Positions 25,556 to 34,440 of a stretch of 64,000 nucleotides of DNA are shown piece by piece. The position numbers and the translations under genes are program-made. The notes under the pieces were generated by a model. That model saw only the letters and a list, made by a program, of their open reading frames with translations. It did no database searches and had not been told where the DNA came from. Origin of the DNA: Variovorax sp. Root411 (GTDB taxonomy: Bacteria > Pseudomonadota > Gammaproteobacteria > Burkholderiales > Burkholderiaceae_C); the NCBI RefSeq assembly GCF_001425205.1, contig NZ_LMDW01000015.1, positions 186,001 to 250,000 of the forward strand, in the 5' to 3' direction. Numbering within the stretch: position 1 is the first letter of the stretch; the number at the start of each line of letters is the position of its first letter.

Positions 25556-27181
25556 ATGCCGCCCATATCCCCCGAAGAGACACCCATCCCGCCCGCGCGG
25601 CCGCAGACAGCGAAGCTCGCGGCCCTCGTGCCCCTCCAGCTCCCCGTGTTCCGCATGCTGTGGAGCACCTGGCTCGTCGCCAACATCTGCATGTGGATGA
25701 ACGACGTGGCCGCCGCTTGGATGATGACCTCGCTGACCACCTCGCCGATCTGGGTGGCGCTGGTGCAGTCGGCCTCCACGCTGCCGGTGTTCCTGCTGGG
25801 CCTGCCCAGCGGCGCGCTGGCCGACATCCTGGACCGCCGGCGCTGGCTGGTGGCCACGCAGTTCTGGCTGGCCGGCACCGCCATCGTGCTGTGCGCCGCG
25901 CTGGCGCTCGACCTCATGACCGCGCCGCTGCTGCTGGCGCTGACCTTCGCCAACGGCATCGGCCTGGCGCTGCGCTGGCCGGTGTTCGCGGCCATCGTGC
26001 CGGAGCTCGTGCCGCGCCCGCAGCTGCCGGCCGCGCTGGGCCTGAACGGCATCGCGATGAACGCCTCGCGCATCGTCGGCCCGCTCACGGCCGGCATGCT
26101 GATCGCGAGCGCCGGCACCGTGTGGGTGTTCGCGCTCAACGCGGTGCTGTCGGTGGCTTCGGGCTTCGTGGTGCTGCGCTGGCGGCGCGAGCACACGCCC
26201 AACCCGCTGGGCCGCGAGAAGCTCATCAGCGCGATGCGCGTGGGCGTGCAGTTCGTGCGGCAGTCGCAGCGCATGCGCGCGGTGCTCACGCGCATCTCGA
26301 TCTTCTTCTTCCACTCGACCGCGCTGCTGGCGCTGCTGCCGCTGCTGGCGCGCAATCTCGAGGGCGGCGGCGCCGGCACCTTCACACTGCTGTTGGCGGC
26401 CATGGGCGCGGGCGCGATCATCGCGGTGCTGTTCCTGCCGCGGCTGCGCCAGGCGCTGGGGCGCGACCAGCTGGTGCTGCGCGGCACGCTGCTGCAGTCG
26501 GGCGCCACCGCCGTCATGGCCTTCGCGCCGAATGCATGGGTCGCGGTGCCGGCGATGTTCTTCGGCGGCATGGCGTGGATCACGGTGGCCAATTCGCTCT
26601 CGGTGTCGGCCCAGCTCGCGCTGCCCGACTGGGTGCGCGCGCGCGGCATGTCGATGTACCAGATGGCGATCATGGGCGCGAGCGCGATCGGCGCAGCCAT
26701 CTGGGGGCAGGTGGCCACGGTCACCTCGCTCGTCGCCAGCCTGTCCGTGGCCGCCGTCAGCGGCACGCTGCTGATGCTCGTGGCGCTGCGCTGGGTGACC
26801 GACGTGAGCGGCGAGGACGACACCAGCCCCGCGCAGGCCGGCTGGGCCGCCGGCCCGCCCGCCGAGGCGCCGCAGGAAGACGGCCGCGTGGTCATCACCG
26901 TCGAGTACCTCATCGAGCCGGCCCGCGCCCCCGCCTTCCACCTCGTGATGCAGCAAACCCGCCGCGCGCGCCTGAGCCAGGGCGCCATCGGCTGGGAGCT
27001 GCTGCACGACATCGCGCAACCGGAACGCTACGTGGAGCAGATCGTCGACGAATCGTGGACCGACCACCTGCGCCGCTTCAACCGCGCCACCGCGAGCGAC
27101 ATGGCGCTGCGCGAGCGCCGGCTGGCGTTCCACCTGGGCGAGTCGGCGCCGATGGTGACGCGCTACGTGGTGCGGCGCTGA
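25556..27181 (+). CDS. MFS transporter with C-terminal ABM-like domain
   Basis: 541 residues from the ATG at 25556; the reading frame is open further upstream but is Arg/Pro-rich and overlaps the PAAR leader. Twelve membrane segments of the EntS/MFS_3 type occupy residues 25-430 (WMNDVAAAWMMTSLT, NGIAMNASRIVGPLTAGM). The last 95 residues (VVITVEYLIEPARAPAFHLV onward) look like a ferredoxin-fold antibiotic-biosynthesis-monooxygenase domain facing the cytoplasm. Function is probably export of a small molecule; the substrate is unknown. It is divergent from the PAAR gene across 116 bases. Confidence 0.88.
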   Translation: MPPISPEETPIPPARPQTAKLAALVPLQLPVFRMLWSTWLVANICMWMNDVAAAWMMTSLTTSPIWVALVQSASTLPVFLLGLPSGALADILDRRRWLVATQFWLAGTAIVLCAALALDLMTAPLLLALTFANGIGLALRWPVFAAIVPELVPRPQLPAALGLNGIAMNASRIVGPLTAGMLIASAGTVWVFALNAVLSVASGFVVLRWRREHTPNPLGREKLISAMRVGVQFVRQSQRMRAVLTRISIFFFHSTALLALLPLLARNLEGGGAGTFTLLLAAMGAGAIIAVLFLPRLRQALGRDQLVLRGTLLQSGATAVMAFAPNAWVAVPAMFFGGMAWITVANSLSVSAQLALPDWVRARGMSMYQMAIMGASAIGAAIWGQVATVTSLVASLSVAAVSGTLLMLVALRWVTDVSGEDDTSPAQAGWAAGPPAEAPQEDGRVVITVEYLIEPARAPAFHLVMQQTRRARLSQGAIGWELLHDIAQPERYVEQIVDESWTDHLRRFNRATASDMALRERRLAFHLGESAPMVTRYVVRR

Positions 27182-27209
27182 GCGGAGCCGGGCTGCGCCC
27201 GCGCCGCCG

Positions 27210-27524
27210 TCAGTGGAAGAACGTCATCCGCGTCAGGAAGGTATGGCCGGCCTCCGCCGCCATCAACCAGACCAGCACCAGCAGGCACAACGGTGGCACC
27301 AGGATGGCATAGACCAGCGACAGCCGCTCCCAGGCCATGTGCATGAAGACCGAGACGATCAGCCCCGCCTTCAGCAGCATGAAGACGACGATCAGGGTCC
27401 AGCGCAGGTACCCGTGGAAATGGAAGTAGTCGACCAGGTACGACATCGTGCTGAGCACGAACAGCAGACCCCAGATCTTGAGATAGAGGCCGATCGGATG
27501 TTGTTGGCCGGTGTCGGGGTTCAT
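27210..27524 (-). CDS. Cytochrome c oxidase subunit IV-type protein
   Basis: 104 residues with three membrane helices (GLLFVLSTMSYLVDYF, TLIVVFMLLKAGLIVSVFMH, AILVPPLCLLVLVWLM), the pattern of the prokaryotic COX4/CyoD family. It is a small accessory subunit of the terminal oxidase and the last gene of the cluster. It begins 8 nt after the subunit III gene. It ends 28 nt from the convergent MFS gene, with no clear terminator. Confidence 0.88.
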   Translation of the reverse strand: MNPDTGQQHPIGLYLKIWGLLFVLSTMSYLVDYFHFHGYLRWTLIVVFMLLKAGLIVSVFMHMAWERLSLVYAILVPPLCLLVLVWLMAAEAGHTFLTRMTFFH

Positions 27525-27532
27525 GGTCGTCC

Positions 27533-28234
27533 TCACCAGAGATAGAACAGCGCAAAGATGAAGACCCACACCAGGTCCACGAAGTGCCAGTACAGGCCGG
27601 CGATCTCGACGATCTGGTAGTTGCCCTTCTTGTCGTAGTCGCCGCGCATCAGCTTGAAGGCCACGGTGAACAGGAAGATCACGCCGGCCGACACGTGCAG
27701 CCCGTGAAAGCCCGTGATCATGAAGAAGGCCGAGCCGAACTGCGCCGCGCCCATCGGGTTGCCCCAGGGCCGCACGCCCTCTTCGAGGATCAGCTTGGAC
27801 CACTCGAAGGCCTGCATGCCGACGAAGAGTTCGCCGAAGGTCGCGGTCACGATCATCAGCGTGGCGGCATTCACGCGGTCGCGGCGGTAGGCGAAATTGA
27901 CGGCCATCGCCATCGTGCCGCTGCTGCTGATGAGCACGAAGGTCATGATCGCGATCAGCAGCAGCGGAACGTCGGCGCCCGCCACGTGGAGCGCGAACAC
28001 CTCGCTCGGGTTGGGCCACGGCACGGTGGTCGAGACGCGCACCGTCATGTAGCCGGTCAGGAAGCAGCTGAAGATGAAGGTGTCGCTGAGCAGGAAGATC
28101 CACATCATCGCCTTGCCCCACGAGACGTGGAACGCCTGGCGATCGGAAGACCAGTCGGCAATCAGCCCGCGCCAGCCGCTTGCGGCCATGGTCGGATTCA
28201 ACGGCGCTGCTGCGATGGTTGCGGTGTTGTTCAT
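27533..28234 (-). CDS. Cytochrome c oxidase subunit III
   Basis: 233 residues with five to six membrane helices. Family landmarks include LLSDTFIFSCFLTGYM near the start and FHGLHVSAGVIFLF and YWHFVDLVWVFIFALFYLW near the end, the latter containing the conserved His and Asp. It stabilises the catalytic subunit I. It lies 10 nt after a second, shorter subunit III-like gene, so the oxidase cluster carries two COX3 homologues in tandem. Confidence 0.92.
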   Translation of the reverse strand: MNNTATIAAAPLNPTMAASGWRGLIADWSSDRQAFHVSWGKAMMWIFLLSDTFIFSCFLTGYMTVRVSTTVPWPNPSEVFALHVAGADVPLLLIAIMTFVLISSSGTMAMAVNFAYRRDRVNAATLMIVTATFGELFVGMQAFEWSKLILEEGVRPWGNPMGAAQFGSAFFMITGFHGLHVSAGVIFLFTVAFKLMRGDYDKKGNYQIVEIAGLYWHFVDLVWVFIFALFYLW

Positions 28235-28244
28235 GGATGCCTCC

Positions 28245-28925
28245 TCAGGATGTGCCGCAGACGAAGCGCGCCACTTCCGGCGTCACCCACCCCAGCAGCG
28301 CGAACAGCACCAGCCACACCGCCAGCATGAAGTGCCAGTAGCGCGCGCACAGCGCGATGCGCCATGCGGCCCTGGCCGGATCGGGCCATGCGGCGTGCGC
28401 CGTCCAGGCCCACCCGACCAGCCCACCCGCCAGGTGGAGCCCGTGCATCGCGGTCAGCAGATAGAAGAAGCTGCCCGCCGGATTGCCGGCCGGCATCACC
28501 TGCGCGCTCAGCAGCGCCTGCCAGGCCCACAGCTGCACGCCCAGGAAGCCCACCGCGCAGAGGCCGCCCGCCAGCAGCAGGCGACGCGTCCGCATCGGGT
28601 CAAGGCCGCGCGATGCGCCACTGGCCCCTTGCAGCGCCACGCTGCCCGCCACCAGCAGCGCCGAGCTGAGCCAGAGCTGCCACGGCAGCGCGATCGTCAT
28701 CGAGTCGTCGCCGCTCATGCGCATCACGTAGGCCACGATGAAGAGCGAGAACAGCGCGGTGGCCACGCCCATGAAGACCCACAGGCCGATGCTGGCCGCG
28801 CTCGCGCGCGCATCGCGGGGCCGGCCGCGGTCGCTCCAGGCAGCAGCAACTGCGGTCGTCAAGAGACCTCCGTGCTGCGCACTGCGGTGCGAGCTTACTT
28901 GGGAACGGCCCGGCGCTGCGCTCAT
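28245..28925 (-). CDS. Second COX3-family membrane protein
   Basis: 226 residues starting at the ATG in the ATGA overlap with subunit I. After a Ser/Arg-rich N-terminus it has five helices with COX3-type signatures: SIGLWVFMGVATALFSLF, TAMHGLHLAGGLVGW and YWHFMLAVWLVLFALLGW. It is shorter and more diverged than the subunit III encoded just downstream. The pair may form a five-helix/seven-helix division or one may have an assembly role. The role is inferred from fold and context only. Confidence 0.85.
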   Translation of the reverse strand: MSAAPGRSQVSSHRSAQHGGLLTTAVAAAWSDRGRPRDARASAASIGLWVFMGVATALFSLFIVAYVMRMSGDDSMTIALPWQLWLSSALLVAGSVALQGASGASRGLDPMRTRRLLLAGGLCAVGFLGVQLWAWQALLSAQVMPAGNPAGSFFYLLTAMHGLHLAGGLVGWAWTAHAAWPDPARAAWRIALCARYWHFMLAVWLVLFALLGWVTPEVARFVCGTS

Positions 28926-30718
28926 GCCGGCGCTCCCCGCACCTCGCTCTGGCCTTCCGGCTCGGGCTCCCCGGCCCCGGCTTGCGGCGGCGCGTTCTGC
29001 GCGATGAAATCCTCCGCCGCGCCCGGCTCCCCGTAGGCATAGGCCCACCGGTAGACCACCGGCAGCCGCGGGCCCCAGTTGCCGTGGCCCGGCGGCGTGG
29101 CAGGCGTCTGCCATTCGAGCGAGGCGGCGCGCCATGGGTTGGCGTCGGCCCGCCGGCCACGCCAAGCGCTCCAGGCGAGATTGACGATGAAAAGCAGCTG
29201 GCCCACACCGACGATCAGCGCAATCACGGTGATGAACGTGTTCAGGCCGAACGCCGACTGCGGGATGAACTTGTAGCCGTCGAAGTTGTAGTAGCGCCGC
29301 GGCATGCCCAGAACGCCGAGGTAGTGCATCGGGAAATAGATCGCGTAGGTGCCGAGGAAGGTGATCCAGAAATGCAGCCGGCCGAGCCGGTCGTCCAGCA
29401 TGCGGCCCGTGACCTTGGGGAACCAGTGGTAGATGCCGCCGAACACCACCAGCAGCGGCGCCACGCCCATCACCATGTGGAAGTGCGCCACCACGAAGTA
29501 GGTGCCCGAGAGCGGGATGTCCACGCTCACGTTGCCGAGGAACAGGCCGGTCAGCCCGCCGATGAGGAAGGTGCACAGGAAGGCCAGCGCGAACAGCATC
29601 GGCACCGACATGTGGATGTCGCCGCGCCACAGCGTCAGGACCCAGTTGTAGACCTTGATCGCGGTAGGCACCGCGATGATCAGCGTGGTGGTCGCGAAGA
29701 AGAAACCGAAGTACGGGTTCATGCCGCTCACGAACATGTGGTGCGCCCAGACCACCACGCTGAGCCCGCCGATGGCCACGATGGCCCAAACCATCATGCG
29801 GTAGCCGAAGATGCTCTTGCGCGCGTGCACGCTGATCAGGTCGGAGACGATGCCGAAGGCCGGCAGCGCCACGATGTAGACCTCGGGATGGCCGAAGAAC
29901 CAGAACAGGTGCTGGAACAGCAGCGGGCTGCCGCCCTTGTAGCCCGTCACCTGGCCCATCGACACCAGCGCCGGCATGAAGAAGCTGGTGCCCAGCGTCC
30001 GGTCGAGCAGCAGCATCACGCCGCTGACGAACAGCGCCGGAAAGCCGAGCAGCGCAAGGATGGTGGCGACGAAGATGCCCCACACCGTGAGCGGCATGCG
30101 CAGCAGCGTCATGCCTTCGCAGCGCGCCTGCAGCACGGTGGTCACATAGTTGAGGCCGCCCATCGTGGTCGCCACGATGAAGATGAGCAGCGACACCAGC
30201 ATCAGCACGATGCCGCCCGCATGGCCCGGCGTGCCGGGCAGGATCGACTGCGGTGGATACAGCGTCCAGCCCGCGCCGGTGGGTCCGCCCGCAACGAAGA
30301 AGCTCGCCATCAGGACCACCACCGACAGCAGGTAGACCCAGAAGCTCAGCATGTTGAGGTAGGGAAAGACCATGTCCCGCGCCCCCACCATCAGCGGGAT
30401 CAGGTAGTTGCCGAAGCCGCCGAGGAACAGCGCCGTGAGCAGGTAGATCACCATGATCATCCCGTGCATGGTCACGAACTGGTAGTAGCGCTCGGCGTTG
30501 ATGAAGTCGAACTGGCCCGGAAAGCCGAGCTGCAGCCGCATCAGGTTGGACAGCACCACGCCCACCACGCCCACCGCGATGGCGGTGCAAGCGTACTGGA
30601 CGGCGATCACCTTGTGGTCCTGGCTCCAGACGTAGCGGGTCAGGAAACTCTGCGGCGCGGGATGCCCGGCGTCGTCGGCGTGGGACATGGCGTGCCCCGT
30701 GGGCGAGGGGGAGTTCAT
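28922..30718 (-). CDS. ctaD: Cytochrome c oxidase subunit I
   Basis: 598 residues, a full-length heme-copper oxidase catalytic subunit. GHPEVYI (about 270-276) gives the CuB His and cross-linked Tyr, WAHHMF (about 322-327) the other CuB His pair, GNYLIPLMVGARDMVFPYLN the D-channel Asp and Asn, and AIKVYNW the K-channel Lys. This is an A-type proton pump that reduces O2 to water. It overlaps ctaC by 4 nt. The Cys/His pattern of subunit II shows cytochrome c rather than quinol as the donor. Confidence 0.97.
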   Translation of the reverse strand: MNSPSPTGHAMSHADDAGHPAPQSFLTRYVWSQDHKVIAVQYACTAIAVGVVGVVLSNLMRLQLGFPGQFDFINAERYYQFVTMHGMIMVIYLLTALFLGGFGNYLIPLMVGARDMVFPYLNMLSFWVYLLSVVVLMASFFVAGGPTGAGWTLYPPQSILPGTPGHAGGIVLMLVSLLIFIVATTMGGLNYVTTVLQARCEGMTLLRMPLTVWGIFVATILALLGFPALFVSGVMLLLDRTLGTSFFMPALVSMGQVTGYKGGSPLLFQHLFWFFGHPEVYIVALPAFGIVSDLISVHARKSIFGYRMMVWAIVAIGGLSVVVWAHHMFVSGMNPYFGFFFATTTLIIAVPTAIKVYNWVLTLWRGDIHMSVPMLFALAFLCTFLIGGLTGLFLGNVSVDIPLSGTYFVVAHFHMVMGVAPLLVVFGGIYHWFPKVTGRMLDDRLGRLHFWITFLGTYAIYFPMHYLGVLGMPRRYYNFDGYKFIPQSAFGLNTFITVIALIVGVGQLLFIVNLAWSAWRGRRADANPWRAASLEWQTPATPPGHGNWGPRLPVVYRWAYAYGEPGAAEDFIAQNAPPQAGAGEPEPEGQSEVRGAPA

Positions 30719-31878
30719 CGTGGCGCCTTCTGTTCGGCGGCAGCCTGCGCCGGCGGGCTGCCCAGACTCTGGATATAGGCCACCAGCGCGGCCAGTTCTT
30801 CATCGGTCAATTCGATCTTGGGCATGACCGGCGGGAAGCCCTTCACCTGCCGGGCCTGCGGATCGCGGATGAAGCTGCGCAGATAGGCTTCGTCGACGAG
30901 CGCGGTGGAGCCGTCCGCCATGGTCTCGGTCTTGCCGTGCAGGCCCTTCCAGGTCGGCCCCACGCGCGGGCTGCCGTCGATCGTGTGGCAGGCCACGCAG
31001 CCCTTGGCGTCCGCCAGCGCGCGGCCCTGCTCGACGCGTGCGCCGCCCGCGGCCGGGGCCCCCGCGGCGGCAGGGGTCGCGGGCGCCTTGACCTGCGACT
31101 TGGCGAAGCTCGGCAGCGCCGCGTACCAGGCCTTGTAGGCCACCGGGTCCTCCACCACCACGTAGCCGCGCATGTTGGGATGGCCCACGCCGCACAGCTG
31201 CGCGCAAAGCGCCTCGTAGCGGCCCGCGACGGTCGGCGTGAACCAGAAGCGGCTGACCTGCCCCGGCACCATGTTCATGCGGGCGCGGAATGGCGGCACG
31301 AAGAAGTCGTGCAGCACGTCGTTCGAGCGCATCAGCACCAGCACCGGCTTGCCGAGCGGCAGGTGCACCTCGTCGCCGGGGATCAGGAGGTCGTCCTGCC
31401 CGGCGGGGTCGGCCGGGTCGATCCCGAACGGATTGGTGGCGCTGACGAAGCGCGCGTCGCTCGCGCCCAACTTGCCGTCCTGCCCCGGGAAGCGGAAGCG
31501 CCATTGCCATTGCTGGCCCAGCACCTCCAGCACGAGCGCGTCGTGGGGCTCCCTGACGTAGTTCGCGTACACCACGAGGCCGGGCGCCAGCAGCGCCATG
31601 ATGCCGACGGTGGTGCCGCCGATCAGCCAGCGCTCGAGCTTCTTGTTCTCGGGCTCATGCGCCGCACGGTGCCCCTCGCGATGGCGAAAGCGCACCAGCA
31701 TGTAGGCGACGAACACGTTGATGACGACGAAGAAGATCCCCGTGATCACCAGCGTGATGGTCAGGGTGTCGTCCATCGGCTGCCAGTTCGAAGCCAGGGG
31801 CGTCGTCCACCATGGATTGAAGACGTGGAACAGCACCGAGCCGAGCACGATGAGCAGCAGGGCGACGGCCATGATCAT
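30715..31878 (-). CDS. ctaC: Cytochrome c oxidase subunit II fused to cytochrome c
   Basis: 387 residues. Two N-terminal helices are followed by a cupredoxin domain with the CuA ligands in CAQLCGVGHPNM (about 225-236). An Ala/Pro-rich linker then joins a class I cytochrome c domain with CVACH (about 295) and a distal Met in PPVMPKI. The fusion makes this a caa3-type oxidase. The first residues form a signal-anchor rather than a clear lipobox. It is 47 nt downstream of a DUF1269 gene. Confidence 0.95.
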   Translation of the reverse strand: MIMAVALLLIVLGSVLFHVFNPWWTTPLASNWQPMDDTLTITLVITGIFFVVINVFVAYMLVRFRHREGHRAAHEPENKKLERWLIGGTTVGIMALLAPGLVVYANYVREPHDALVLEVLGQQWQWRFRFPGQDGKLGASDARFVSATNPFGIDPADPAGQDDLLIPGDEVHLPLGKPVLVLMRSNDVLHDFFVPPFRARMNMVPGQVSRFWFTPTVAGRYEALCAQLCGVGHPNMRGYVVVEDPVAYKAWYAALPSFAKSQVKAPATPAAAGAPAAGGARVEQGRALADAKGCVACHTIDGSPRVGPTWKGLHGKTETMADGSTALVDEAYLRSFIRDPQARQVKGFPPVMPKIELTDEELAALVAYIQSLGSPPAQAAAEQKAPR

Positions 31879-31925
31879 GTGCGGTCCCTCGGCTCGGCAT
31901 CATGGGTTCAGGGCTCATTCGCGCT

Positions 31926-32441
31926 TCAGAGAAACGCCGGAATTCGCGGCTCTTCGCCCTCGAACCGGGCCTCGGGATGCGCGGACTGCAGCAGCGCCTC
32001 GATGTCCCGCACGCGCGAACGCGGCAAGTCCACCATCAGCAGGATCTGGCCCTGCGCGATGGCGCCCTCGAAACGCTGCAGCCTGGGACTCGGGATGGAA
32101 ATGCCGATCATGCTGGCCGACCAGGTCCCGACCACGCCACCCACGACGGCCACCAGCACGGCCACTTCCCATTCGGGGTCGTCGCCGAAGATCGGAAACA
32201 TCAGGGCGGCCATGAGGCCGACGACGATGCCGCAGGCACTGCCGACCGCCCACCCGGTCTTGGCTGCGTGGACCACGTCCGAGGTCTGCCACACGTTGGC
32301 CGCATGGAGCCCGGCCATGTCCATGCCTTCCGGTCCGGCGAAATGAATGCGCGCAACGTCGACGCGCGCCCGCACCAGATCGTCCATCACCCGCCCGGCG
32401 CTCGCCAGGTCCGGCATCAGCCAGTAGATGCGTCTCTTCAT
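31926..32441 (-). CDS. DUF1269-type membrane-associated protein
   Basis: 171 residues from an ATG preceded by AAGGGGA at 7-nt spacing; the longer open frame upstream is not conserved in character. A ferredoxin-like N-terminal half (MKRRIYWLMPDLASAGRVMDD) precedes two glycine-rich hydrophobic segments (about 58-80 and 88-112) and a second strand-helix unit ending RFEGEEPRIPAFL. Proteins of this type occur beside respiratory genes. It is the first gene of the minus-strand oxidase cluster. Function unknown. Confidence 0.8.
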   Translation of the reverse strand: MKRRIYWLMPDLASAGRVMDDLVRARVDVARIHFAGPEGMDMAGLHAANVWQTSDVVHAAKTGWAVGSACGIVVGLMAALMFPIFGDDPEWEVAVLVAVVGGVVGTWSASMIGISIPSPRLQRFEGAIAQGQILLMVDLPRSRVRDIEALLQSAHPEARFEGEEPRIPAFL

Positions 32442-32567
32442 AGCGTCCCCTTTCCGTCTTGCGACAAGTCGAGGAAACATGAACGACTTATATGCCCAAG
32501 GAGAGCCGCCATCAAGGGGTGCCGATTCGGCGGCCGCGGCGTGGGTAACCCGCCAATCCAACTTTTT

Positions 32568-32593
32568 TTGACCGAATGGATGATTTAGATCAT
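32568..32593. promoter_or_regulatory. Two overlapping operator-like motifs (RutR-like and FNR-like)
   Basis: TTGACCGAATGG (32568-32579) matches the left half and TGG of the RutR site TTGACCA-N2-TGGTCAA. It overlaps ATGATTTAGATCAT (32580-32593), an inverted repeat matching the FNR/ANR core TGAT-N4-ATCA. The region lies between the divergent DUF1269/oxidase cluster and the creatininase gene. A RutR-like regulator is encoded 7.5 kb downstream in the same cluster. Both matches are incomplete and the assignment is inference. Confidence 0.35.
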
Positions 32594-32634
32594 CATCTCC
32601 ACTCCTACTGCCCGTCACCACGAGGTACGCCACG

Positions 32635-33456
32635 ATGAACCCGGTCCCCTTGCGCAGCCGTTTCTGGTCCGACCTGACCAGCGAAGAGTTCTCCCGCCTC
32701 GACCGTGAACGGCTCATTGCCGTGCTGCCCGTGGGCGCGACCGAGCAGCACGGCCCGCACCTGCCGATGTCGACCGACACCGCCACCATCGACGGCATGG
32801 TGCGCGCCACCTTGCCGCACCTGCCCGACGACCTGCCGGTGCTGTTCTTGCCGACCGTTCCCTACGGCAAGAGCAACGAGCACTCGCGCTATCCGGGCAC
32901 GCTCACCGTGTCCGCCAACACGCTGATCTCGCTGTGGAAAGACATCGGCGCCTGCGTCGCAAAGGCCGGCGTGCGCAAGCTGGTGCTCTACAACAGCCAT
33001 GGCGGCCAGATGAGCGTGATGGACATCGTGGCGCGCGACCTGCGCGAGGAACACGACATGATGGTCGTGGCCTCCAACTGGTACACGCTGGGCCTGCCCG
33101 AAGGTTTGTTCACCGCGCACGAGGGCAGGCACGGCATCCATGCCGGCGACCTCGAAAGCTCGGTGATGCTGCACCTCGCCCCCGACCATGTGCGCCGCGA
33201 CCAGTTCCAGAACTTCAGCTCCATGACGGAGCAACTGGCAGCAGAAAACAAGTTCCTCTCGATCACCCCCAGCGGCAAGCTCGGCTGGCAGATGCACGAC
33301 ATCAACCCCGCGGGCGCCGCCGGCGATGCCACGCGCGCCACGGCCGAAAAAGGCGCCGCCGTGCTCGACCACGTGGGCCGCCGCTTCGTCGAGCTGCTGC
33401 ACGAGATCGACCGCTTCCCGCTCTCGCGCCTCGCCAACGAACCGGCCTGGAAATGA
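32635..33456 (+). CDS. Creatininase-family amidohydrolase
   Basis: 273 residues of the creatininase family, zinc-dependent hydrolases of cyclic or linear amides. Metal-ligand segments visible: GATEQHGPHLP (about 38-48), STDTA (about 52), NSHGG (about 120) and HAGDLESS (about 165-172). It could be creatininase, a formamide hydrolase such as those acting on formylaminopyrimidines, or a mycofactocin-type peptidase. With a THI5-like receptor and RutR-like regulator nearby, the formamide/N-heterocycle option is the most attractive. It starts the plus-strand transporter cluster. Confidence 0.9.
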   Translation: MNPVPLRSRFWSDLTSEEFSRLDRERLIAVLPVGATEQHGPHLPMSTDTATIDGMVRATLPHLPDDLPVLFLPTVPYGKSNEHSRYPGTLTVSANTLISLWKDIGACVAKAGVRKLVLYNSHGGQMSVMDIVARDLREEHDMMVVASNWYTLGLPEGLFTAHEGRHGIHAGDLESSVMLHLAPDHVRRDQFQNFSSMTEQLAAENKFLSITPSGKLGWQMHDINPAGAAGDATRATAEKGAAVLDHVGRRFVELLHEIDRFPLSRLANEPAWK

Positions 33457-33460
33457 AGCA

Positions 33461-33553
33461 CACCCCCAGTCTTCGCGCACTTCGTGTCGCTTCGCCAACC
33501 CCCTTGCAGGGGGCAACACCTGCGGCCCGGCAAAGCCGGTTCCGCGGTGTTTC
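33461..33553 (+). repeat. Dispersed repeat family A, copy 2
   Basis: Begins 5 bases after the creatininase stop. It contains CTTCGCGCACTTCGTGTCGC, a CCCCC-TTGCA-GGGGG mini-hairpin and a composite stem ACACC-t-GCGG / CCGC-GGTGT enclosing CCGGC-AAA-GCCGG. The stem pairs GCGG with CCGC here, while copies 3 and 4 pair GAGG with CCTC. Confidence 0.85.
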
Positions 33554-33615
33554 TGGCTTTGCCTCGCGGCCCGCATGCAGCACAGTGAGTCACTGACGTT
33601 CGGACTCGAACTCCC

Positions 33616-34416
33616 ATGGAAATTCACACGCCATCCACCCCGCCACTGGTCACCCTGCGCAACGTCAGCAAGCGTTTTGCGAACGGCACGCTCGCGCTGC
33701 AGGGCATGTCGCTCGACATCGGCGAGCACGACTTCATCAGCTTCCTCGGCCCCTCGGGCTGCGGCAAGAGCACCGCGCTGCGCCTCATCGCGGGGCTCAC
33801 GCGGCTCAGCTCGGGCGACATGCACTGGTCGGGCGCCAACACCGGCAAGACACAAAGCGACCGCGACCTGGGCTTCGTGTTTCAGGAGCCCACGCTCATG
33901 CCCTGGGCCAAGGTGTTCGACAACGTGTGGCTGCCGCTCAAGCTCGCCGGCATGAGCCGCGACGCTGCGGCACCGGTGGTGCAGCAGGTGCTGGAGATGG
34001 TCGGCCTCTCGCGCTTTGCCGATGTGTACCCTCGCGAGCTCTCGGGCGGCATGAAGATGCGCGTGTCGATCGCGCGTGCGCTGGTCACGCACCCGCGCCT
34101 GCTGCTGATGGACGAGCCCTTTGCCGCGCTCGACGAGATGACGCGCATCAAGCTCAACAACGACCTGCTCGCCATCTGGCGCGAGCACCGCTTCTCGGTG
34201 GTGTTCGTCACGCACAGCGTGTACGAGTCGGTGTACCTGTCGAACCGCATCGTCGTGATGGCGGCGCGTCCGGGCCGGGTGATCGACGAGATCCGCATCG
34301 ACGAGCCCTACCCGCGCGGCGAAGAGTTCCGCACATCGAGCCGCTACAACGCGCATTGCACGGCGGTGTCCCAATCCCTGCATGGAGCGCTGCATGGCCT
34401 CGACATCGATCATTGA
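33616..34416 (+). CDS. NitT/TauT-type ABC transporter, ATP-binding protein
   Basis: 266 residues with Walker A GPSGCGKST (about 44-52), signature LSGGMKMR (about 142-149) and Walker B LLLMDEPFAALDE (about 160-172), followed by the His-loop FVTHSVYESVYLS. This is the TauB/SsuB/ThiZ type of ATPase, energising uptake with the permease 285 nt downstream and the receptor at 37.3 kb. The gap before the permease is filled by a long hairpin repeat, unusual inside a transporter operon. Confidence 0.94.
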   Translation: MEIHTPSTPPLVTLRNVSKRFANGTLALQGMSLDIGEHDFISFLGPSGCGKSTALRLIAGLTRLSSGDMHWSGANTGKTQSDRDLGFVFQEPTLMPWAKVFDNVWLPLKLAGMSRDAAAPVVQQVLEMVGLSRFADVYPRELSGGMKMRVSIARALVTHPRLLLMDEPFAALDEMTRIKLNNDLLAIWREHRFSVVFVTHSVYESVYLSNRIVVMAARPGRVIDEIRIDEPYPRGEEFRTSSRYNAHCTAVSQSLHGALHGLDIDH

Positions 34417-34440
34417 AACTGCCTCCTTGCGTGACGTGCC

